Of a DNA stretch of 13,184 nt, positions 7,661-13,184 are shown one piece after another (positions within the stretch are counted from its first letter, which is position 1; the number at the start of each line of letters is the position of its first letter). A program made the position numbers and the translations under genes. The stretch spans positions 1 through 13,184 of the forward strand of contig CABUDB010000015.1 in NCBI GenBank assembly GCA_902490245.1. Reading direction: 5' to 3'. This DNA is from an uncultured Collinsella sp. GTDB taxonomy: Bacteria > Actinomycetota > Coriobacteriia > Coriobacteriales > Coriobacteriaceae. The notes under the pieces are model-generated. The model saw only the letters and a list, made by a program, of their open reading frames with translations, had not been told where the DNA came from and ran no database searches.

Positions 7661-8776
7661 CTACATCTCCTCCTTCACCAGCGCGGCAAACGCGGCCAGC
7701 ACCTCGTCGTTTTCCTGCGGCGTACCCACAGTGATGCGCAGACAGTCCGCAAGCCCCGGCGCGTAGCTAAAGTCGCGCACCAAAATCGAATACTCGTCGC
7801 GCAGACGCTCGCGCACGCGCGTGGCATGCGGCGTGCGCACGAGCACAAAGTTCGCCGCGCTCGGCCATGCCTCCACGGGCATGCCCTCGGCAGCCATTGC
7901 GCGCAGGGCGCACAGCTCGCGCTCGCGCTCGGATGCGATCTGTGCCACCACGGGCGTGTAGGCATCACGGGCACGCACGCAGGCAAGTGCTGCCGCCTGG
8001 CTCAGCACGTTAACTGAATAGATCTGGCGAATCGCCGCGAACACGTCGATGACTTCCGGCGCCGCGATCACGTAACCCAGACGCGTACCGGCAGCGCCAA
8101 ACGCCTTGGACAACGTATGCAGAATCACCAGGTTGGGATGCTCGGCGATAAGCCCCTGCGCCGTGGTGACCGCGCCAAACGAATCGTCGGCAAACTCCAC
8201 GTAGGCCTCGTCAACCATTACCATGCCGGGGCACGCATCGCACAGCGCCGCGACAAAGTCGAGCGGTGCCACGTCACCCGTGGGGTTGTTGGGCGAGGTC
8301 ACGATTGCCAGGTTGCACTCGGACGCCGCCGCAAGCACGGCTGCCTGGTCGAGCTCAAAGGTCGCGGGGTCGCGCCACACGTCGCGCACCTCGGTCTGAC
8401 AGAGCGACGCAAAGAACGCATACTCGCTAAAGCACGGCGGGCAGTTGAGCAGGGTCCGTCCCGCGCCGCCAAACGCCAACAGGTAGTTATAGAGCAGCTC
8501 GTCGCCGCCGTTGCCCACGCAGACATTCTCGCGCGCCACACCATGCCAAGCGGCAAGCTCGTCACGCAGATCGTTGGACATGGGATCGGGATAGCGGTTG
8601 AGTGGCGTGGCAGCCAGGGCGGCGTCGACCGCCTCGCGCACGCCAGCCGGCACGGGATAGGTGTTCTCGTTGGCCGAAAGGTTGATGCGCGTGGGCGTAA
8701 AGTTGGGATCGTAGGGCTCAATACCGGCCAGGTAAGGCTGGACGAGCTCCTTCATGCGAGGCGTGAGTTCGGCCAT
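7661..8776 (-). CDS. hisC: Histidinol-phosphate aminotransferase HisC
   Basis: HisC is a PLP-dependent fold-type I aminotransferase that converts imidazole acetol phosphate plus glutamate to histidinol phosphate. The 371-residue protein shows INLSANEN (31-38) and NRYPDP (60-65) in the substrate end, GNGGDELL (88-95) for cofactor phosphate contact, SPNNPTG (161-167) with N164, DEAYVEF (189-195) with D189 and Y192, and TLSKAFGAAGTRLGY (221-235) with K224 as the Schiff-base lysine. Length and motif order are normal. The start at 8776 lies 1 bp after the hisD stop and has a GGGGAGG site within the hisD tail. Related aromatic aminotransferases share these motifs, but the operon position settles the assignment. 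Confidence 0.95.
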   Translation of the reverse strand: MAELTPRMKELVQPYLAGIEPYDPNFTPTRINLSANENTYPVPAGVREAVDAALAATPLNRYPDPMSNDLRDELAAWHGVARENVCVGNGGDELLYNYLLAFGGAGRTLLNCPPCFSEYAFFASLCQTEVRDVWRDPATFELDQAAVLAAASECNLAIVTSPNNPTGDVAPLDFVAALCDACPGMVMVDEAYVEFADDSFGAVTTAQGLIAEHPNLVILHTLSKAFGAAGTRLGYVIAAPEVIDVFAAIRQIYSVNVLSQAAALACVRARDAYTPVVAQIASERERELCALRAMAAEGMPVEAWPSAANFVLVRTPHATRVRERLRDEYSILVRDFSYAPGLADCLRITVGTPQENDEVLAAFAALVKEEM

Positions 8777-8777
8777 A

Positions 8778-10214
8778 TTAGGCCTCCCCGCCGGTTACGC
8801 CAGCGCCATCTGCGCCTGCAGCCGCCAGGTCCACGCCCTCGGCAACCGTCGCCACGGCGTCGCCCGGCCAGGCAACCTTGGTCAGGTCGGCCGCGGCGAG
8901 CGACTCGGCGCTCACGGCATCCTCGCCCTGCTCCAACACGCGGCGACGCAGTGCGGCCGAAAGCGCGTGCGCCCACAGGCCCTCGGCCTCGGCCAGACGC
9001 TGCGTAGCGGGAGCGTCGGAGAGCAGGCCCTCGGGCGTATAGCATATAACGCTCGAGCGCTTAACGAACTCTTCGACCGAAAGCGGGTTGGAGAACATGG
9101 CCGTGCCGCCGGTCGGCAACGTGTGGTTGGGACCGGCAACGTAATCGCCGAGCGGCTCGGAGCTCCAAGCGCCCACAAAGATGGCGCCGGCGTTGCGAAT
9201 GCCGCCGAGCAGGCCCATCGCATCCTTGCAGTGCAGCTCAAGGTGCTCGGGCGCCACGGTGTTCACGGCCTCGACGGCGGCCGCCATGTCGGCGGCCACC
9301 ACGATGGCGCCTTCGTTATCGAGCGAAGCGCACGTAATCTCGGCACGCGGGGACTGCGCTACCAGAATGTCGATACCCGCCTCGACCTCACGCGCAAACT
9401 GCTCGTCGCAGGTCACCAGATAGCAGGCCGCCAGCGGATCGTGCTCGGCCTGAGCCATCAGGTCGGCCGCGACCACCATAGGCTTGGCCGTGGCATCGGC
9501 CAGCACGCAGACCTCGGAGGGACCGGCGACCATGTCGATACCCACGTCACCCGAGACAATCTGCTTGGCAGCGGCAACAAAGGCGTTGCCCGGGCCGGTG
9601 ATTTTGTCGACGCGCGGAATGGTCTCGGTACCGTACGCCAGCGCGGCCACGGCCTGGGCGCCGCCCACCATATAGATTTCGTCCACGCCGCCGAGCTTGG
9701 CCGCCGCGAGCGTATACGGGCTAATCAGTCCATCCTTTTGCGGCGGGGTCACCATGACCACGCGCTCAACGCCGGCAACCTTGGCGGGAATGGCGTTCAT
9801 AAGCACGGTGGAAGGGTACTGCGCGCGACCGCCCGGCACGTAGATGCCGGCCGCAGCAAGCGGGGTCACCTTAACGCCGAGCATCGTGCCGTCCGGGCGC
9901 GTGGTAAACCAGCTCTGCTCGACCTCGCGCTGGTGGAACTCGCGAATCTGGCGCGCAGCCTTTTCGAGCGCGGCGACAAAGGCCGGATCGAGGCCTTCGA
10001 GCGCGGCATCGATCTGCTCCTGCGGCAGACGGAAGCTCTGCAGCTCAACACCGTCAAAACGCTGGCAGTAATCGCGCACCGCGGCATCGCCGTTGGCGCG
10101 CACGTTGGCCACGATATCGCGGGCGGCGTCGACGATGTTTTGCGGCAGCGCGCCCTTGCGGTTGAGCTGGTTGGTAACGAGGCGCTCACCGGGAGCAAGC
10201 TTGATGGTCTTCAT
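8778..10214 (-). CDS. hisD: Histidinol dehydrogenase HisD
   Basis: HisD carries out the last two oxidations, histidinol to histidine, with NAD and zinc. All key residues are visible: zinc ligands Q255 and H258 ([10 protein letters not shown]), D357 ([13 protein letters not shown]) and H416 (EGLWAH), and the catalytic pair E323-H324 (APEHLEL). The NAD/substrate region IYVPGGRA (124-131) and GPGN (207-210) are intact. At 478 residues it is some 45 longer than E. coli HisD, mostly from an Ala-rich acidic C-terminal tail after about residue 430 that looks disordered. The start at 10214 has a GGGGA site about 7 bases upstream. It follows hisZG across a 105-bp gap with a strong hairpin, and hisC starts 1 bp after its stop. 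Confidence 0.96.
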   Translation of the reverse strand: MKTIKLAPGERLVTNQLNRKGALPQNIVDAARDIVANVRANGDAAVRDYCQRFDGVELQSFRLPQEQIDAALEGLDPAFVAALEKAARQIREFHQREVEQSWFTTRPDGTMLGVKVTPLAAAGIYVPGGRAQYPSTVLMNAIPAKVAGVERVVMVTPPQKDGLISPYTLAAAKLGGVDEIYMVGGAQAVAALAYGTETIPRVDKITGPGNAFVAAAKQIVSGDVGIDMVAGPSEVCVLADATAKPMVVAADLMAQAEHDPLAACYLVTCDEQFAREVEAGIDILVAQSPRAEITCASLDNEGAIVVAADMAAAVEAVNTVAPEHLELHCKDAMGLLGGIRNAGAIFVGAWSSEPLGDYVAGPNHTLPTGGTAMFSNPLSVEEFVKRSSVICYTPEGLLSDAPATQRLAEAEGLWAHALSAALRRRVLEQGEDAVSAESLAAADLTKVAWPGDAVATVAEGVDLAAAGADGAGVTGGEA

Positions 10215-10259
10215 ATCGGTATCCCCTATCGGTCGAGGTTGCGTTTGGAAAACGAGATG

Positions 10260-10292
10260 CCGGGCGGCGGCGTCTGTCGGCCCGCCGCCCGG
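10260..10292. repeat. GC-only hairpin in the hisZG-hisD intergenic gap
   Basis: Positions 10260-10270 and 10282-10292 are perfect reverse complements (11 bp, all G/C) around an 11-base loop. It lies in the 105-bp space between the hisZG stop (10320-10322) and the hisD start. On the transcribed minus strand it is followed by CATCTCGTTTTCC, a short T tract 7 bases off the stem, too distant for a strong intrinsic terminator. An RNA processing or stability element, or a weak attenuator, is plausible. Confidence 0.6.
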
Positions 10293-10319
10293 ACGTTGGG
10301 GCGCCCGTGCGTGCTCGCG

Positions 10320-12035
10320 CTATTGTGCCGAGCCCGCAACGGGCTCAAAATGCTTGTCCTTCACGGCTGCCGCCAAGCGATCTGCCAGATTGCGTACGCG
10401 CGGATCCAGACGTGCGGCGCCCGGATTGACAAAGAAGCGGGCCGTGCAGTCCATAATGCGGCCGGTGATGACCAGTTCGTTGTCGCGCAGCGTGGCGCCC
10501 GTGGCGGTGATATCCACGATGCGATCGGTCATACCGACGATGGGTCCCAGCTCGATGTTGCCGTGCAGCGAAACAATGTCGGCGTTCACGCCGCGCTCGG
10601 CATACCAGGCACTCGCGATGCGCGGGTACTTGGTTGCCACGCGAAGCGAACCGCGGCGGGCATAGTTGCGCTCGGCCTGACCGGCGCGCCAAGCGGGCTC
10701 AGCCTCAATAAAGGTGCACAGGCCGTAGCCCAGATCGACCAGCTGCAGCAGGTTGAGGTCGGCCTCGATAAGCGAATCCCAGCCGCAGATGCCGCAATCG
10801 GCACCACCGCAGCCCACAAAGGCAGGCGCATCGCTGGGACGCACGATGACAAACTCGATATCGCCGACCGCGCCCTTGCCGGCACGCGTGTCGCGGCCGC
10901 GCACGATCAGGTGACGGCCGGGGTCACGCAGCTCAGAGACGTCCAAGCCCGCGGTCTCGAGCACGTCGAGCGTGTCGGCCTTAAGCGAGCCCTTGGGCAC
11001 GGCGATGCGCAGCGGGCCCTCGGCGCCACGGCCCGAGGCGTGATCGCCATCGGAAGCGGCGTCCTCGGCCGAGGTGCGCGCGGCCTCCAGGCGCTCGAGC
11101 GAAAAGGCGAAGCCCGCCGCCGGCACCTCGATGCCGTCGCCAAATGCACCGGTAAAGATAGAGTCGTAGCGACCGCCCGAACCGACAGGATCGGGCAGGC
11201 CGCCGGCATAGGCCTTAAAGACCAGGCCCGTGTAGTAATCGAACGAGTTCATGATGGAGAAGTCGAAGGACAGCACCTGGGCGTCCTCGGGCGCCAGGCC
11301 CTCGACCAGGGCACGCAGCTCGCGCGTGAGCGGCGCGACGATACCGGCAGCTTCCAGCAGCGCGTCCACACGGTCGAGTACCTCGGCACCGCCGTGCAAG
11401 CGCGGCAGCTCACTAATGGCGGCCTTGACGGCCTCGGACTCGGCGCTTGCCGCCACGCGGGCATCGAGGCCCACAAAGTCATTGGCGTGCACGCAGCGCA
11501 GGGCCTCGGCAGCCAGCTCGCGATCCTCGCACGCCGCGAGCAGCTCCTTAAAAGGACGAACGCTACCTGCGATAATGCGCGCATCGGGCAACGCCAGCTT
11601 GCGCACGGCCTCGGCTACCAGCGAGACAATCTCGACATCGCCCGCGGCATCGCCCGCACCGATAAGCTCAAAGCCCAGCTGCGTAAACTGACGCGAGCCG
11701 CCGGCATTGCGCTGGCACTCGCGAACCACCGGCGCCTCGTAGCGCAGGCGCAGCGGCAGATCGGCCGCGCGCATGCGGGTCGAAACCAAGCGCACGATCG
11801 GCAACGTGTTGTCGGGACGAACCACCAGCAAACGCCCGTCATCGTCAAAGAGCTTAAACGGCGTGTCCGCAATGCGGCCACCTTCCTCGAGCGAACCCTT
11901 GTCCTCGAGCAGCGGCGTTTCAACCGGCAGATAATGATGCTCCCTAAAGCAGCCCTTCACCGTACATGCGATCTCCTCGCGTGCCTGAGCCTCCTCGGGC
12001 AATATGTCCCGGAATCCCCACGGTGTGGCCGTCAT
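10320..12035 (-). CDS. hisZG: Fused ATP phosphoribosyltransferase: HisZ regulatory domain plus short-form HisG catalytic domain
   Basis: One 571-residue chain carries both parts of the first enzyme of histidine synthesis (ATP + PRPP to phosphoribosyl-ATP). Residues 1-~317 are HisZ, a histidyl-tRNA-synthetase paralogue: GFRDILP (7-13), RPDNTLPIVR (73-82), a motif-2-like block ending QFTQLGFELIGAG (116-128), FDYYTGLVF (265-273) and GSGGRYD (285-291). A charged, Ala/Gly/Ser-rich linker runs from ~318 to 341. Residues 342-571 are short-form HisG: LRIAVPKGS (342-350), RVATKYPRIA (465-474), LHGNIELGPIVGMTDRIVD (490-508) and TGATLRDN (512-519). No HisG_C regulatory domain is present, as expected for the short form that needs HisZ. 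Start 12035 has GAGGAGG at 12044-12050. It is the first gene of the operon and presumably the histidine-feedback point. An unusual cysteine trio lies at 409/414/417. Confidence 0.93.
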   Translation of the reverse strand: MTATPWGFRDILPEEAQAREEIACTVKGCFREHHYLPVETPLLEDKGSLEEGGRIADTPFKLFDDDGRLLVVRPDNTLPIVRLVSTRMRAADLPLRLRYEAPVVRECQRNAGGSRQFTQLGFELIGAGDAAGDVEIVSLVAEAVRKLALPDARIIAGSVRPFKELLAACEDRELAAEALRCVHANDFVGLDARVAASAESEAVKAAISELPRLHGGAEVLDRVDALLEAAGIVAPLTRELRALVEGLAPEDAQVLSFDFSIMNSFDYYTGLVFKAYAGGLPDPVGSGGRYDSIFTGAFGDGIEVPAAGFAFSLERLEAARTSAEDAASDGDHASGRGAEGPLRIAVPKGSLKADTLDVLETAGLDVSELRDPGRHLIVRGRDTRAGKGAVGDIEFVIVRPSDAPAFVGCGGADCGICGWDSLIEADLNLLQLVDLGYGLCTFIEAEPAWRAGQAERNYARRGSLRVATKYPRIASAWYAERGVNADIVSLHGNIELGPIVGMTDRIVDITATGATLRDNELVITGRIMDCTARFFVNPGAARLDPRVRNLADRLAAAVKDKHFEPVAGSAQ

Positions 12036-12070
12036 CTGGTGAGCCTCCTCATGCTGTGCTTCGTATAGAA

Positions 12071-12102
12071 CAGAAGACCGGCATAGCTCCGCCGGTCTTC
12101 TG
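12071..12102. terminator. Perfect 12-bp hairpin upstream of hisZG
   Basis: Positions 12071-12082 and 12091-12102 are perfect reverse complements with an 8-base loop. It lies between the stop of the upstream epimerase gene (12205) and the hisZG Shine-Dalgarno (12044-12050). On the minus strand the stem is followed by TTCTAT, a modest T-rich tail, so it can act as the terminator of the epimerase transcript. If instead hisZG transcription starts from the weak TATGCT box at 12111-12116 (no good -35), the hairpin would be at the 5' end of the his mRNA. I see no T-box motif and no histidine-rich leader peptide in 12036-12204. Confidence 0.6.
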
Positions 12103-12204
12103 GGTACTTTAGCATACTAGAGTGTTTGCGGGGGAAATCCGTCGCAGCCGCTCACACCGTATTCATTTGGAAACATGGGGCAGATTGCCGCAGCCCAACC
12201 CCAC

Positions 12205-13041
12205 CTAGGCGCCAATCGCACGACGATACTCTGCCATTACCTGCGCATCGGCAGCTGCGGGGTCGGCAAAATAGCGCCCGTCATAGGTCTCGGCCGAAAC
12301 AACTCCGCGATAGCCGCGCGCCACCAGCCTATCCAGGTCAGCGCGCATATCGCGGTCGCCGTCACCCCAGGCAAGATGCGTCGTGCCATCTGCCGCAACA
12401 TCGACAAAATGCACGTGGGCGACATCATCGCCAAGCAGATCGAAGTAATCGTCGATGGTATCCCCCGCCACCGCCATGGCGCCCATATCCAGACACGCCT
12501 TAAGTGCCGGATGATCAACTGCTTCGATCATGCGCTTCGTATCGGCCGCCGAGTTCACGATCATCGACTCAACCGGCTGTAGGGCTTCGAGCACCAGTCG
12601 CACGCCGCGTTCTCCCGCATGCTCGGCAATCGCACGCAGCATCGAGGCGCTGCGACCCCACGCGTCCTCGATCGGCTCGTTCAAAAATGCCCAGCCGCTC
12701 GAGACCATGACCTGCTCGGCTCCAAGTTCCGCCGCGATATCCACAACGTTCTTAAAGTACGCGAGCGTGCGGGCACGCGCCTCATTCCCACGCGCCGCGA
12801 TATTCCACGGCTTGGGGTTGTTCTGTTCGGGACAAAGCCCCACAATCCGAACTCCATACCGCTGCGACAGCTCCCGCACCTGCTCGAGCGAATCGTATCC
12901 ATGGCAATCGACATACAGATGCATCGCCCCGGTCCAAAGCTCGCAACACGTGTAGCCCGAGGCCGCTGCCGAGGAAAAGAATTCCTCAAGGTCAAAATAG
13001 CGATGGCTGATATTCATGACGGCAAGCTGTGGATACTCCAT
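12205..13041 (-). CDS. Sugar phosphate isomerase/epimerase family TIM-barrel protein
   Basis: A 278-residue xylose-isomerase-like TIM barrel of the AP-endonuclease-2 superfamily, which includes ketose 3-epimerases, hydroxypyruvate isomerase and inosose dehydratase. The four expected metal ligands are visible (numbered from the GTG at 13050): E155 in LVLEALQP, D188 in ACLDMGAM, H214 in HVHFVD and E254 in SAETYDG. No lysine-rich endonuclease features are seen, so a sugar or polyol epimerase/isomerase is likely; the substrate cannot be read from sequence. The ATG at 13041 is chosen because AAAGGTGG (13047-13054) lies 5 bases before it, whereas the GTG at 13050 falls inside that site. Composition matches the his operon. 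It is flanked by terminator-like hairpins on both sides, so it is probably transcribed alone and is not part of the his operon. Confidence 0.85.
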   Translation of the reverse strand: MEYPQLAVMNISHRYFDLEEFFSSAAASGYTCCELWTGAMHLYVDCHGYDSLEQVRELSQRYGVRIVGLCPEQNNPKPWNIAARGNEARARTLAYFKNVVDIAAELGAEQVMVSSGWAFLNEPIEDAWGRSASMLRAIAEHAGERGVRLVLEALQPVESMIVNSAADTKRMIEAVDHPALKACLDMGAMAVAGDTIDDYFDLLGDDVAHVHFVDVAADGTTHLAWGDGDRDMRADLDRLVARGYRGVVSAETYDGRYFADPAAADAQVMAEYRRAIGA

Positions 13042-13046
13042 CTTGT

Positions 13047-13054
13047 CCACCTTT
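13047..13054 (-). promoter_or_regulatory. Shine-Dalgarno site deciding the epimerase-like gene start
   Basis: The minus strand reads AAAGGTGG followed by ACAAG and the ATG at 13039-13041. The site overlaps the alternative GTG at 13048-13050, which makes the ATG the better start. Confidence 0.6.
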
Positions 13055-13058
13055 CGGC

Positions 13059-13092
13059 AAAAGGGCGCCGCAGCACAGTGTGCGCGACGCCC
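13059..13092 (-). terminator. Rho-independent terminator of the gene entering from the right edge
   Basis: On the minus strand an arm at 13084-13092 (GGGCGTCGC) pairs with the arm at 13063-13071 (GCGGCGCCC) through nine pairs, one of them G-U. A T4 tract follows at 13059-13062. The mismatch is A-C if read on the plus strand, so the element is oriented for minus-strand transcription. It lies 33 bases after the TAG at 13125-13127, and its T tract touches the upstream region of the epimerase-like gene. Confidence 0.7.
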
Positions 13093-13124
13093 CCTCTTAC
13101 ATTGTTTTAATTATGACGGATGCC

Positions 13125-13184
13125 CTACTGAACACCAAGCACTCCAAAGAACGCGCCGGCGATACTCACGAGTAGGATCACGAG
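13125..13184 (-). CDS. C-terminal end of a probable membrane protein, cut by the window edge
   Basis: On the minus strand 19 codons run from the window edge to a TAG at 13125-13127, reading LVILLVSIAGAFFGVLGVQ. The stretch is wholly hydrophobic with small residues, as in the last transmembrane helix of a transporter or other integral membrane protein. A terminator hairpin follows at the right distance, which supports a real gene end. The family cannot be named from so little sequence. Confidence 0.5.
   Translation of the reverse strand, partial: LVILLVSIAGAFFGVLGVQ

Noticed and set aside
8754..12068. An 1104-codon open frame on the plus strand across hisC, hisD and hisZG
   Set aside because: It lies antisense to three well-recognised his genes with intact active sites; its product is rich in His/Arg/Gly in the way that GC-rich antisense frames are. 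It is a codon-bias shadow.
12111..12140. A sigma-70 promoter for hisZG with TATGCT as -10
   Set aside because: The matching -35 position reads GATTTC, which is too far from consensus to call; it is mentioned only with the hairpin.
4974..13184. Horizontal transfer of a his operon into a Clostridia genome
   Set aside because: The edge falls mid-gene in both partners, there is no integration machinery or repeat, and the GC-rich side continues with non-his genes. A chimeric assembly is simpler.
1..13184. CRISPR arrays, tRNA/rRNA genes, insertion sequences, prophage or defence systems
   Set aside because: I saw no spaced direct repeats, no cloverleaf or rRNA sequence, and no transposase, integrase, nuclease or phage genes.

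Overview
The window joins two unrelated pieces of bacterial DNA at about position 4970-4974. The left piece (1-~4970) is AT-rich, has a TTG start and AT-biased codons, and looks like a gut Clostridia genome (Oscillospiraceae/Ruminococcus-like). The right piece (~4974-13184) is strongly GC-rich with G/C third positions and looks like Coriobacteriia, most likely Collinsella or a close relative. Both taxon guesses rest on composition and protein style, not on a search. The join cuts through two genes at one point: hisF loses its last quarter and mtaB loses its start codon. A metagenomic assembly chimera explains this better than a biological transfer.

Left piece, in order: the 3' part of an unrecognised multi-pass membrane protein (+); a 14-bp perfect hairpin that serves as terminator for both converging genes; an RluA-family rRNA/tRNA pseudouridine synthase (-) with a DUF1294 small membrane protein just upstream (start of one overlapping stop of the other); a divergent GHL10 (DigH/YngK-like) envelope glycosidase (+) starting only 23 bp away; and mtaB, the tRNA ms2t6A methylthiotransferase (-), whose stop overlaps the stop of the glycosidase. 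It is a tightly packed housekeeping block.

Right piece: nearly all of a histidine biosynthesis operon on the minus strand, transcribed in the order hisZ-hisG (one fused gene), hisD, hisC, hisB, hisH, hisA, hisF (cut). Together these encode the first step (ATP phosphoribosyltransferase, catalytic plus regulatory parts in one chain), the TIM-barrel isomerase HisA, the HisH/HisF glutamine-dependent cyclase, the dehydratase HisB, the aminotransferase HisC and the final dehydrogenase HisD. The hisI/hisE functions and the histidinol-phosphate phosphatase are not in the window; hisI/hisE may have followed hisF beyond the join. Most gene boundaries are 1-4 bp gaps or overlaps with Shine-Dalgarno sites inside the preceding gene. 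Only two boundaries are open (hisZG/hisD and hisB/hisH), and each holds a strong hairpin.

Upstream of the operon on the same strand are a hairpin of terminator type, a sugar-phosphate isomerase/epimerase-like TIM-barrel gene, a second terminator, and the last 19 codons of a probable membrane protein running off the right edge. I found no tRNA, rRNA, CRISPR array, insertion sequence or prophage. No gap longer than 300 bases is without a gene. The most notable real biology is the HisZ-HisG fusion with an unusual cysteine trio and the hairpins in the operon gaps; I saw no convincing wholly new system.
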